Shown one piece after another: positions 54,242 to 62,127 of a stretch of 64,000 nucleotides of DNA (positions are counted from its first letter, which is position 1; every line of letters starts with the position of its first letter). Origin of the DNA: VRUE01 sp035693025 (GTDB lineage Bacteria; Actinomycetota; Thermoleophilia; Solirubrobacterales; 70-9); contig DASSHI010000034.1 of assembly GCA_035693025.1 (NCBI GenBank), positions 1 through 64,000 of the forward strand, in the 5' to 3' direction. A program made the position numbers and the translations under genes. The notes beneath the pieces were generated by a model. The model saw only the letters and a list, made by a program, of their open reading frames with translations. It did no database searches and had not been told where the DNA came from.

Positions 54242-55386
54242 CACCTAGCGGTGGCTTGGCGTAGCGGCCCGACGAACGGCAGCTCCATCCCGCCTGACTC
54301 GCCCTCACCCGCGCCGGCGGCTATCCGAAGCATTGAATCCTCGAGCGTCATCTGCACCGCCTGGTACTCGGAATTGCTCAAGCCCGAGCCAGACTTCGCG
54401 GGAATCTCGCCGCGCGTCGCTTCGGCAGCGGCCACCTTCTCGTTGATCTCCCACTTCGGCGGGAAGAAGAGCTCCAGTGGGGAGGAGGAAGGCCTGAACT
54501 CCTGCTTGATCCGAACGCGGTTGCTTTTCAGCTGGGGAAACGCGGCGCGCGAGTACTTGTCGGTCTCGCAAAAGAGCCCCTGGCAGTCGATCGCCTTCAA
54601 TGGCCGCTCGAAGAGGCCCTCAAATTTGAGACCGAGACGTGCGAATTCCTCCTCTTGGCGCTCGACCATTCCCATGATCAGCTCCTGCGGACTACGCCCA
54701 GCGGTGTCGATGAAGACCTTCTCTATCCCGCGCAGCGCTCCGGGCCCCGGCATCGTGAATTCATTTTCGTCGAAGTCGAGCTCAGCGGAGTAGTTCAGGT
54801 CAATTGCAATCTGGTAGCCGAGAAAAGGTCCGATCATCGGGTAGGCAGTCAGCGCCTCGAAGACATCTTCCAACGACCCTGCGCGGCCGAGGTTCGCCCC
54901 GAGGCCACCCTGGCGGAACATGTCGGCGACTAGGGCCAGGTGGTTTCGGTGCTTGGCTTTATGGCCGTAGCTGCTCGGCGCCGCGAGGATGAAGGCTGCG
55001 GTGTAGATCGGCCCCCGCGTGCGCAGATCTTCGAGCAAATCGCCCAGCGCCTCGACATTTAGGGTCTTGCGCCGCACTCCACCGGTTGCTTCCTCCAGGG
55101 CATCCCAGGTCGCCTCCTTAGAGAAGAGCCGAAAGAGGACGATCCGTAAGAACACGTCCTCCGGGGCTAGATCCTCGACGCCCTCGCCATAGATCACCTC
55201 GCGGATCATGTATTGCGAGACGCGGTCAGCGGCGCGGTAGGTATTGCAGAACTTATAGCGGCGCAGAATCGCATCTTCGCCCCAGGGCTCCGGATCTTTT
55301 TCGAACCGCTTGAGGAAGATTTCGTGCCGGCGCGCCGCAAAACGCCAATAGGTGTCGTGAACTTCGGGACGCACGACGGGATCCAT
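54241..55386 (-). CDS. HMUDK/aGPT-pyrophosphorylase family protein
   Basis: 381 residues. The N-terminal motif ILRRYKFCNTYRAADRVSQYMI (residues 40-61) is the signature of the helical domain first described in base J/hypermodification studies as alpha-glutamyl/putrescinyl thymine pyrophosphorylase and later shown in phages to belong to 5-hydroxymethyl-dU DNA kinases. Other conserved parts: LFRLFSKEATWDAL, YPMIGPFLGYQIAIDLNYS and the C-terminal DCQGLFCETDKYSR. In phages it pyrophosphorylates hmdU in DNA as a step in base hypermodification. Here it is cellular, and lies directly downstream of a thymidylate-synthase-like gene, the expected precursor enzyme. Confidence 0.72.
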   Translation of the reverse strand: MDPVVRPEVHDTYWRFAARRHEIFLKRFEKDPEPWGEDAILRRYKFCNTYRAADRVSQYMIREVIYGEGVEDLAPEDVFLRIVLFRLFSKEATWDALEEATGGVRRKTLNVEALGDLLEDLRTRGPIYTAAFILAAPSSYGHKAKHRNHLALVADMFRQGGLGANLGRAGSLEDVFEALTAYPMIGPFLGYQIAIDLNYSAELDFDENEFTMPGPGALRGIEKVFIDTAGRSPQELIMGMVERQEEEFARLGLKFEGLFERPLKAIDCQGLFCETDKYSRAAFPQLKSNRVRIKQEFRPSSSPLELFFPPKWEINEKVAAAEATRGEIPAKSGSGLSNSEYQAVQMTLEDSMLRIAAGAGEGESGGMELPFVGPLRQATAR

Positions 55387-55435
55387 CCGCCTAGTTTTCC
55401 ATTTGACGGAGACATTGGCCTCAAGGGCCGGTCGC

Positions 55436-56227
55436 CTACTCGCTCTTGTCGCTCAGGATCACGCCGAGCACCTCAATCTTTTTCCAGAGCGGCCCCAGGA
55501 TCTTGTCCCCAAGCGTCTTCGTCCCGTCGAACTCGCCATGGCCAATCGTCACAAATAGCTCCCCGACATGAAGTCCCGCGGACTTGGCGATGAACGACTG
55601 CAGTTCGGCGACACCGAGGAAGTTGCCGTAGCCGCGCTGGACGATGAACTCGTTGCGATAGATCGCCTGCATATGCAGGGTCCCTTCGTGCATGTGGACC
55701 GAGAGGTGGGCGAGACAGGGGAATCCCATTGGCCGCCTTCCGTCGTGGCGCTCGCTATAGACATTGATCTCGAAGCGCGAACTTTTGTTGGTCCCGTTGA
55801 CTTGCTCCTCGATCAGCTTCTGCACGGTCTCGTTTAGCTGATCCGCGAGATCAGTTTCATCGCTGTCACGGGGGTAGGCGACGATTCGCCCAAAGTAGGT
55901 TCCGTGCTGATTTTGGGCGAAGCCGCGAAGCTCGGCATAGTTCTCGCGGTAATGAAGAGCGAGGTCTTCTGGAGCAGTGTGCCGTTCGGCCCACCGCGTT
56001 GGGAAGATCGTCGTCCGTACCGTCTCAATTGGCGCCTTGCCCCTCGCCTGGATCAGCGCTCCCGCCGCCGCGCGAATTTCGTCGACCTCCGTGCTGGGGT
56101 CTGCGATCCGCACCATCAAATGCACGGCCTTCATGCCCGGAGCCTTTCGAAGTAGCGCCGCCGCCCCTAGCCAACCCTCGCTGAGGGTCGAGGCCTCGAC
56201 GTAGCGCTCGCCAACCGCGATTGCCAT
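55436..56227 (-). CDS. Divergent thymidylate synthase-fold enzyme
   Basis: 263 residues. The region MGFPCLAHLSVHMHEGTLHMQAIYRNEFIVQRGYGNFLGVAELQ aligns with thymidylate synthase around the catalytic Cys (APCHAFFQF...LYQRSCDVFLGL): Cys171 is kept, and Arg191 fits the phosphate-binding Arg. The FN of GLPFN and the HxY pair are not obvious, and the N-terminal half is unlike canonical ThyA. This suggests a nucleotide C5-alkylating or hydroxymethylating activity rather than housekeeping dTMP synthesis. ATG 56227 shares a base with the protease stop. Confidence 0.68.
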   Translation of the reverse strand: MAIAVGERYVEASTLSEGWLGAAALLRKAPGMKAVHLMVRIADPSTEVDEIRAAAGALIQARGKAPIETVRTTIFPTRWAERHTAPEDLALHYRENYAELRGFAQNQHGTYFGRIVAYPRDSDETDLADQLNETVQKLIEEQVNGTNKSSRFEINVYSERHDGRRPMGFPCLAHLSVHMHEGTLHMQAIYRNEFIVQRGYGNFLGVAELQSFIAKSAGLHVGELFVTIGHGEFDGTKTLGDKILGPLWKKIEVLGVILSDKSE

Positions 56228-56859
56228 CAGCCGACCTCGATGGCGTGCGCGCACACGCCGTAGGTCTCAACGTAGCTGCGGCTGAGCAGCGCGTAGCCGC
56301 CATTTCCCCAGTTCGGCCCCCATGAGTTTCTGACCTTTAGTGCCTCCACGCGCTCCCCCTCCTCGCTCGAGCCGACCACTAGGACGGCGTGATTTCCGGG
56401 CACCTTCTGCCCGGGCGGCGAATCGATCATTGCGCCCGGTTCCTGCCAGGCCTTGCGCACCATCCCGACCGTTAGTACCACCGCATTCCCGCCGGCAAGC
56501 TCTTCACGGATCAACTTCAAGCTCGGTCCCGTCAGGCGCCTCCACTGTGGCAGTGCCCTTCGGTTCGCGCTCTCCAAGGCAGCCGTTGGACGCCCTGAGC
56601 TCCAGTGCGGAATCCCATACGGCCAAGCCGGCTCGGAGGCGTGCTCGTTGATTCCAAGGCCTTCGAGTGCCGCTTGCACGGAGACCCCATCGCTATAGCC
56701 AGCAAGCGTCTGGCGTGCCGCCCAAATTACGTCCTCGGCGGATCGCAGCTTTTCCTCGCCACCCATCCAATCGTGGCTAGCGGCGACGGCAAAGCCGGTG
56801 CAGGTTCCCCGGTCACCTTGATTGGCGACCGGGCTCTGAGCTTCCTCGAGGTCGATCAC
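56227..56859 (-). CDS. Papain-like C1 family cysteine peptidase
   Basis: 210 residues. Catalytic set in order: Gln14 and Cys20 in VANQGDRGTCTGFAVA, His157 in GNHAVLVVG, Asn178 in VRNSWGPNWGNGGYALL, the classic papain layout. There is no signal peptide and no propeptide, so it would be made in the cytosol without the usual self-inhibition. The neighbouring gene encodes a chagasin-type inhibitor of exactly this protease class, overlapping by 4 bp. Confidence 0.9.
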   Translation of the reverse strand: MIDLEEAQSPVANQGDRGTCTGFAVAASHDWMGGEEKLRSAEDVIWAARQTLAGYSDGVSVQAALEGLGINEHASEPAWPYGIPHWSSGRPTAALESANRRALPQWRRLTGPSLKLIREELAGGNAVVLTVGMVRKAWQEPGAMIDSPPGQKVPGNHAVLVVGSSEEGERVEALKVRNSWGPNWGNGGYALLSRSYVETYGVCAHAIEVG

Positions 56860-57908
56860 ACCGCGCCCCCACCGCCGGCTGGCATCGTCAACTGCCCCTC
56901 GGATAGCTGGATTCCCTTCAGCGGGGGATTGATCGAAATCAACAGCTCGAACTCCTCTTGCCCCTCCTCTCTTGCCCAGCTCTGCTCCTTGACTAAAGTC
57001 AGGTGCTCGACACCTCGCTCGGCCTCTGCACTCACCTCTAACGCGAAGGAGCGGTCTGGGCCGTTTCCTGCGCTCTCCGGGTCGGGATCCTGTGGCGCCT
57101 CCTTGGCGTCAATCATGAAATTGGGCTCCCAGTGGTCGCTATACGAGTCGGAGAGCAGGCGCATCTGCTCAGGTGTAGATGTGAAACGCCAAGAAAAGCC
57201 ACTTGACGGTATCTCTGGAAGGGTCACCACTAGCCGGTCCCCGGGTCGGGCGTCGACCGGTTGCAGGTGGTGGCGGGAGTCAAGCCACCAGACGTCATTG
57301 CGCAGGTCGTTGGGCACCATCTCGCCAGCCAGCGCCTTCTTGAGGTTGGCCGGTGGGATCGATGACCATTCATCTGCTCGCCGCGGGTCAACGAGGCGAG
57401 TGATCGCTAGTTGGCGGGCGGTTGCCGTGTAGCTGGTGCCCAGCCAAAGTGACAACGCGTAGACGTCGTAAGGGTCTCTGGGATCACCGATGCCGAGATG
57501 CTCAAGTCCGCTGCGAAGCAGCCGTCTCGGCATTAGAAACCAAGCGGCGAAAGCCTCGGCCTCCTTCTCGTGAGAGGGCCACCGCTCGTCCACGGCCCGT
57601 TGCAGCCCTTCATCGGGCTCCAAATCGATCTCAGCCGCGTGCCCGAAGGCATGGTGGCCGAGCTCATGCCCGGCGCTGTAACGCTGCCGCGTACGCGGGT
57701 GCCCCTCGTGCAGGAGGATTCCCGATGACGGGTTGCCGGGCACATACACACCTGAAACCTTTCCTAGGGGGCGGAAGGCGAGAACAATGCCCAAGTTCTG
57801 GATTGCCCCAAAGACGTCAACGGGCCGGTCAAGAGCTATTTCAAGATCAGCGTGGATCTCGGATGCCATCGCTACTGCACTACGATTTGCCTGGGCCCAG
57901 CTCGTCAC
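56856..57908 (-). CDS. ImmA/IrrE metallopeptidase fused to a chagasin-type (I42) inhibitor
   Basis: 350 residues. N-terminal ImmA/IrrE domain: HELGHHAFGH (residues 81-90) and EKEAEAFAAWFLMPRRLL supply the zinc ligands and catalytic Glu. A helical linker (about 140-215) leads to the C-terminal inhibitor domain: PGDRLVVTLPEIPSSGFSWRF (residues 222-242, the loop that blocks a papain active site), a GNGPDRSFALEV strand and an aromatic loop near VKEQSW where canonical chagasin has RPW. Known ImmA proteins cleave or disable their Xre repressor, and the Xre gene overlaps upstream by 4 bp. GTG start. Confidence 0.85.
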   Translation of the reverse strand: MTSWAQANRSAVAMASEIHADLEIALDRPVDVFGAIQNLGIVLAFRPLGKVSGVYVPGNPSSGILLHEGHPRTRQRYSAGHELGHHAFGHAAEIDLEPDEGLQRAVDERWPSHEKEAEAFAAWFLMPRRLLRSGLEHLGIGDPRDPYDVYALSLWLGTSYTATARQLAITRLVDPRRADEWSSIPPANLKKALAGEMVPNDLRNDVWWLDSRHHLQPVDARPGDRLVVTLPEIPSSGFSWRFTSTPEQMRLLSDSYSDHWEPNFMIDAKEAPQDPDPESAGNGPDRSFALEVSAEAERGVEHLTLVKEQSWAREEGQEEFELLISINPPLKGIQLSEGQLTMPAGGGGAV

Positions 57909-58285
57909 TTCGTGGCCTCGCCTGGCCCGCCGAAATTCTGAAGAAATAGGGCAAAGCGCAACACCTCATCCTTCGAGCTCTCCTCAAGTCCTTCGGCTGC
58001 CCGGGTCAGCGCCGCCACTGTCGGATCCTCTACCGCACCTGCCGCCTCGGGGTCAGGATCGGGGCCTAGAAAGAAATCAATCGGCATCCGATAGAGTTCG
58101 GCCAAGCGTTTCAGCTCAAGGCTCTCGACCCGACGCGTACCTCGCTCGATATCGGAGATTGCTGAGCGGGGGATACCCGTCTGCGCGGCGACGAACTGCT
58201 GAGAAAGATTGACGTACTCCCGCGCCTCCCGCAGCTTGTGGGCCAGCTGGACTGCGTCACCCTTATCTCTTTTGCCGCTGTTCAT
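57905..58285 (-). CDS. Xre-family helix-turn-helix regulator
   Basis: 126 residues. The HTH (residues about 15-73) reads LREAREYVNLSQQFVAAQTGIPRSAISDIERGTRRVESLELKRLAELYRMPIDFFLG; the acidic C-terminal tail may be the target or contact for ImmA. Second gene of the operon, so the operon is probably autoregulated through the palindrome at 58623-58654. Overlaps the carrier protein and ImmA genes by 4 bp each. Confidence 0.88.
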   Translation of the reverse strand: MNSGKRDKGDAVQLAHKLREAREYVNLSQQFVAAQTGIPRSAISDIERGTRRVESLELKRLAELYRMPIDFFLGPDPDPEAAGAVEDPTVAALTRAAEGLEESSKDEVLRFALFLQNFGGPGEATK

Positions 58286-58581
58286 TTCGCGGTCCCCTTT
58301 CCGACTTTGGCCTTGTCGGCTGCGAACTTGGCGAGGGCCGCCACCGAGCGCATCGTTTCTTGGCGTAGCTCGCGCTTGGGCAGGGTGAGGCCAGTCAGGG
58401 TGCGAAACTCCGCCAAGATGTCGAAGATGTCGAGCGAGTCAACTGGCATGCCGTTGCCCTTCGCTTCCAGCTTCTCGCGTAGCTCAGCGGGATCTTCGTT
58501 CAGCAGCTTTCCGAGAAGGCCAAAGATGGTCTCCTCAAGCTCCGTCGCGGTCCATTTCTTTGGCGGTGCCTTTACTGCCAT
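58282..58581 (-). CDS. Acyl carrier protein-like phosphopantetheine protein
   Basis: 99 residues. The segment GMPVDSLDIFDILAEFRTLTGLTLP is a phosphopantetheine attachment site with Ser49 in DSLD, followed by helix III of the ACP fold. Compared with FAS AcpP it has a basic N-terminus and C-terminal tail. ATG 58581 is chosen because AAGGAG precedes it; a TTG at 58632 would overlap the operator. First gene of the operon. A holo-ACP synthase of its own lies across the divergent promoter. Confidence 0.8.
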   Translation of the reverse strand: MAVKAPPKKWTATELEETIFGLLGKLLNEDPAELREKLEAKGNGMPVDSLDIFDILAEFRTLTGLTLPKRELRQETMRSVAALAKFAADKAKVGKGTAK

Positions 58582-58622
58582 TGAGTGCTCCTTCGTCGGG
58601 ATAGCCGACAGTGTAACAGGAA

Positions 58623-58654
58623 TATCCGACAAAGCTAAGTGTTCTTGTCGGATA
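58623..58654. promoter_or_regulatory. Shared operator of the island operon and acpS
   Basis: Perfect 10-bp inverted arms TATCCGACAA / TTGTCGGATA with a 12-bp spacer, in the 93-bp region between the divergent ACP and AcpS genes. A half-site-like ATAGCCGACA lies nearby at 58601-58610. Probable binding site of the Xre regulator. Confidence 0.8.
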
Positions 58655-58674
58655 GTCCGTCAAGGAGGGGGCGA

Positions 58675-59049
58675 ATGAAGGCGCCGCTAGTTGGCATAGA
58701 CCTGGTTGAGCCCGGGCGTCTTCGCGAGCGTCTCCAACGCAACCCCGCCTTGCGCGAGGAGCTCTTTCTGGCGGGCGAGCTCGCTTATGCCGATGTCCAA
58801 CACGATCCGTACAAGCATCTCGCAGCACGCCTCTCCGCGAAGGAGGCTGTGGTCAAGGCGTTGGGCATTGATGGCTGGGATCCCCTCGACATTGAGGTGA
58901 CTGGCGGAGGCGAGACGGCTGAGCTGCTTCTCCACGGCGTCGTTCTCGCTCGTGCCGCGGAGCTGGGCGTCGAGGTGACGATTTCTATGAGTCATCTCGA
59001 CTCGATGGCCGCAGCGGTAGCGATGGCTCGCCCCCGCAAGCCGGAATAA
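58675..59049 (+). CDS. acpS: Holo-ACP synthase (AcpS-type 4'-phosphopantetheinyl transferase)
   Basis: 124 residues. GIDLVEPGRLRERL with the metal-binding Asp, HLAARLSAKEAVVKALG with the catalytic Glu, and the C-terminal SHLDSMAAAVAMA fit AcpS. Transfers phosphopantetheine from CoA to the Ser of an ACP; the divergent island ACP is the obvious partner. ATG preceded by AAGGAGG. Probably not the housekeeping enzyme, since it lies in the island and shares its operator. Confidence 0.88.
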   Translation: MKAPLVGIDLVEPGRLRERLQRNPALREELFLAGELAYADVQHDPYKHLAARLSAKEAVVKALGIDGWDPLDIEVTGGGETAELLLHGVVLARAAELGVEVTISMSHLDSMAAAVAMARPRKPE

Positions 59050-59162
59050 CCAGGAATCGCAAGTAATCTCTTCGCGTCGTCGTAATGGAGCGCAAATTCA
59101 GCGCCGGTGTTGGAAGGGCTTTAGAAACCGCGAAGATGCCCACGTGCAGGGACATCGAGCGA

Positions 59163-59235
59163 TGGAGCTAGGCGGATTCGAACCGCCGACCTCCTGGGTG
59201 CGATCCAGGCGCTCTGCCAGCTGAGCTATAGCCCC
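59163..59235 (-). tRNA. tRNA-Ala (anticodon CGC)
   Basis: Seventy-three bases that fold as a tRNA: acceptor GGGGCTA/TAGCTCC with the G3-U70 pair that identifies alanine, D arm GCTC...GAGC, anticodon stem CCTGG/CCAGG with loop ATCGCAC (anticodon CGC), and T arm GGCGG-TTCGAAT-CCGCC. No CCA is encoded. Its 3' end faces the island, the normal side for integration. Confidence 0.95.
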
Positions 59236-59524
59236 GAGGGTGCCGATTTGCAGATACTTCCGTTCGCAATCGGCGGCAACTGCGGCACCAGTTTATCGGC
59301 GATGTGCCGCGATATGCGGCGATCTACATGGTTTTCTGCCACTCCTGCAATCCGAGTGGGCAGAGAGGGGTAAGACCCTGGCTCGCGAGTATCGACGATC
59401 GGCGGTCGGCGCCGCGCAGGCGAGGAAGAGCGCCGAGCCTCGCTGACTGCACCCGACGGCTCGGTCCAGGGCGCCTCCTCCACCTGGATAGCCACCGCCG
59501 CCACTCCACGCACGTAGCCGTTCG
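59236..59524. other. 289-bp gap without recognisable gene
   Basis: Between tRNA-Ala and the response regulator. Open frames here run on from neighbours or lack starts; no transposase, repeat or RNA fold stands out. Confidence 0.4.
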
Positions 59525-60190
59525 TCACCCCGGATCCGGGGTGCGCAGGAAGGCGAGCACGGCGGCGACGCGGCGGTGGACGTGCGTCTCGGCGCCGAGG
59601 CCGAGCTTGCCGAAGATTGAGGTGATGTGCTTCTCGACCGCCGACTCGGACAGCACGAGCCGCTCGGCGATGCCGGCGTTGCTGCGCCCCTCGGCCATCG
59701 CCCGGAGCACGTCGAGCTCGCGCGGGGTCAGCTCGCCGAGGCCGGAGGAATGGAGCCGGGAGCGGCGCGCGACCAGCGCCTCGACGATCAGCGGGTCGAT
59801 CGCAGAGCGGCCGGCGATCGTCTCGCGCAGCGCGTGCAGGAGCTGCCCGAGGTCTCCGACGCGCTCCTTGAGCAGGTAGGCACGCCCCTCGGCCCCGTCG
59901 CGGAGCAGCTCGAAAGCGTAGGTCTCGTCGGCGTGCTGGGAGAGCACGACGACGCCGACGTCCGGGTGCTCGGCGCGGATGCGATGCGCCGCCTCGATCC
60001 CCTCCATGCGGTTGCCGGGTGGCATGCGGATGTCGGTGAGCACGGCTTCGGGGCGAAGCCGTGCGACGGCGTCGAGCAGCTCCGGGGCGGTGCCCACCGC
60101 CTGCACCACCTCCACCTCGCCCGAGTCGGCGAGCAGGCGGCAGACGCCCTCGCGCACCAAGTAGTGGTCCTCGGCGACGACGACCCGCAT
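59525..60190 (-). CDS. NarL/FixJ-type response regulator
   Basis: 221 residues. Receiver domain with the phospho-acceptor Asp53 in AVLTDIRMPP and acidic pair near the start (AEDHY); output LuxR helix-turn-helix LTPRELDVLRAMAEGRSNAGIAERLVLSESAVEKHI. Overlaps nothing but lies 6 bp from the kinase gene; the two form a two-component system. Confidence 0.93.
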   Translation of the reverse strand: MRVVVAEDHYLVREGVCRLLADSGEVEVVQAVGTAPELLDAVARLRPEAVLTDIRMPPGNRMEGIEAAHRIRAEHPDVGVVVLSQHADETYAFELLRDGAEGRAYLLKERVGDLGQLLHALRETIAGRSAIDPLIVEALVARRSRLHSSGLGELTPRELDVLRAMAEGRSNAGIAERLVLSESAVEKHITSIFGKLGLGAETHVHRRVAAVLAFLRTPDPG

Positions 60191-60196
60191 CGACCC

Positions 60197-61927
60197 TCAG
60201 ACCGCCACCCGCTCGCCGACCGGAAAGTCGGCGCGCAGTCGGGTTCCCTCGCCTGGCGCCGAGTCGACCGCGAAGCTGCCTCCGAGCGCGTCGACGCGAT
60301 CGGCGAGCCCGGCCAGGCCGGAGCCATTGGCCAGGCCGGGGTCGAATCCGCAGCCGTCGTCGGAGACCTCGAGCGCGAGCGTCCCGGCTTCGCACCGCAG
60401 CCTTACCGTGATCCGCTCGGCGCCGGAGTGCTTGAGCGCATTGGCGAAGCCCTCGCAGCTGAGGAAGTAGGCGGCGCTCTCCACGCGTTCGGAGAACCGG
60501 GTCTCGCGCAGCCCGGGCTCGCATTCGATCGTGACGCCCAGCGGCAACCTCGCGGCGCGCGACTCGAGCGCCTCGACGAGGCCGAGATCATCGAGCACCG
60601 ACGGGTGGATGCCGCTCGCCAGCTCACGTACGTTGGCGAGAGCCTGCTGGGCCTCGGCCTGCAGATCGGCAAAGGTCGCCTCGAGCGTCGCCGGCTCGCG
60701 CCCGAGCTGGTTGCGGGCGAGCCCGATGCGGGCGATCAGCGCGACGAGATCCTGCTGGACGCCATCGTGGATGTCGCGCTCCAGCCGCCGCCGTGCGTTC
60801 TCCTCGGCCTCGACCAGGCGGGTGCGCGACGCGGTCAGCTCCTCGACCTGGCGCAGCAGCTCGCGGCCGCTAGCCTCCTCGCCATATACCCAGCGGCCGG
60901 CCCGGCGGGCGAGCGCCCGGCGCGCCGGGGCGGCGAGCAGCGTCACCGCGATCGCCACCGCGACGGCGACGCGCAGGCCCTCGCCGGCGGCGGCGATCCC
61001 GGCTGCGGCGGCGATCCCGACGTAGGCGGCGGCGAACACCGTCCAGAGGGCAATGTAGGCGAGCGAGCGCCGCAGGAAGCCGCCGAGGTCGAAGAGATCG
61101 GGGTCGAGGAGGCCGACTGCCAGTGCCACCCCGAGCGCCGTGAGGGCGCCCACCACGGGCACGTCCACAGCAGCCTTCGGCAGAACGCCGGCGGCGACAA
61201 GGCCGTCTCCGAGCGGCTGCAGGGCGATCAGCGAAAGCGCGGCCAGGGGCCAGCGCGTGCGCAGTCGCCGGGACGGGTCGAAGCGTCGGTAGCGGAGGGC
61301 GAGGAGAGCTACCGCGAGCACGGTGAGCAGGCCGATCGCCGCCTTGGCGTAGAAGGAGAGCGGGCCCGCGAGGAAGCCGAGCGCTTCGATGTGCAGGGGG
61401 CTGGAGACGACCGGCCCCGGACCGGCGTACGGTTCGAGCCAGCCGAAGCTCAGCGCCGGCTGCAGGGTCGGCCGGGCGAGCAGGAGCGCCACGGGCACCA
61501 ACACAGCGAGCCCGAACGCGGTGCGGACGAGGACCGGTTCGTACCTGCGGTGGTAGTGGCCGTCGGGGTAGACGGCAAAGAGCGCGAGGATCGCGGCCGG
61601 CAGCGCCAGGTCGAGCGCCACCTCGAGCGTGTCTGGGAGGACGAGCCAGCCGCCCGGCCCGAACTGGCGCCTGAGGATCGCAAGCGCGAAGCCGGCGGCG
61701 ATCCAGGCGATCGCGATCGCGCCGAGCAGCAGCAGCCGCCGGGCGGCGAGGGAGTCGGGGCGACGGCGGGCGGCGAGCGCGCCGGCGCCGAACAGGGTGG
61801 CCATCGGCAGGACCCAGTAGGCGCCGTTCGGCAACGACAGGGCGATGACCGTGGTGGCGGCAAAGGCGAGAGGCACGGCGACGGCGCCCACCGTGGTCAG
61901 CGTCCGGATCGACCCCTGCCCAGGCAT
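60197..61927 (-). CDS. Membrane sensor histidine kinase, NarX/HisKA_3 type
   Basis: 576 residues. About eight to ten membrane helices in the first 340 residues, then HisKA_3 with the phospho-His in LERDIHDGVQQDLVALIARIGLARNQL and a HATPase_c domain (SDDGCGFDPGLANGSGLAGLADRV). Start chosen at ATG 61927; the frame continues upstream without protein character. Signal unknown. Phosphorylates the regulator at 59525. Confidence 0.9.
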   Translation of the reverse strand: MPGQGSIRTLTTVGAVAVPLAFAATTVIALSLPNGAYWVLPMATLFGAGALAARRRPDSLAARRLLLLGAIAIAWIAAGFALAILRRQFGPGGWLVLPDTLEVALDLALPAAILALFAVYPDGHYHRRYEPVLVRTAFGLAVLVPVALLLARPTLQPALSFGWLEPYAGPGPVVSSPLHIEALGFLAGPLSFYAKAAIGLLTVLAVALLALRYRRFDPSRRLRTRWPLAALSLIALQPLGDGLVAAGVLPKAAVDVPVVGALTALGVALAVGLLDPDLFDLGGFLRRSLAYIALWTVFAAAYVGIAAAAGIAAAGEGLRVAVAVAIAVTLLAAPARRALARRAGRWVYGEEASGRELLRQVEELTASRTRLVEAEENARRRLERDIHDGVQQDLVALIARIGLARNQLGREPATLEATFADLQAEAQQALANVRELASGIHPSVLDDLGLVEALESRAARLPLGVTIECEPGLRETRFSERVESAAYFLSCEGFANALKHSGAERITVRLRCEAGTLALEVSDDGCGFDPGLANGSGLAGLADRVDALGGSFAVDSAPGEGTRLRADFPVGERVAV

Positions 61928-61989
61928 GCGTGCATCGTGACGTACTTGGGCGCGACGGTCCACGGGGATCTCCCCCGAGCGCGCCCTGG

Positions 61990-62017
61990 GGCTTGCCCCA
62001 CCCCCCTGGGGCAAGCC
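61990..62017. repeat. Strong hairpin between kinase and membrane protein genes
   Basis: Perfect 11-bp arms GGCTTGCCCCA / TGGGGCAAGCC with a 6-nt C-rich loop, no T-tract. It sits in the 200-bp divergent region; a regulatory hairpin or protein site is possible. Confidence 0.5.
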
Positions 62018-62127
62018 GCCGCGAAGTCGGAGGCCTGCCCCGTTCCGCTCGGCGGCCCTGAGCCGTAGTTTCGGCGGCGCAAGCGAATGTCGCCTCAGGG
62101 GAGGCGGCCCGACCACAGGAGGAACCA

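Noticed and set aside
51422..59235. Integrase, att repeat or IS ends at the island borders
   Set aside because: The tRNA-Ala 3' end was compared with the left border by eye without finding a repeat, and no recombinase motif occurs in the window.
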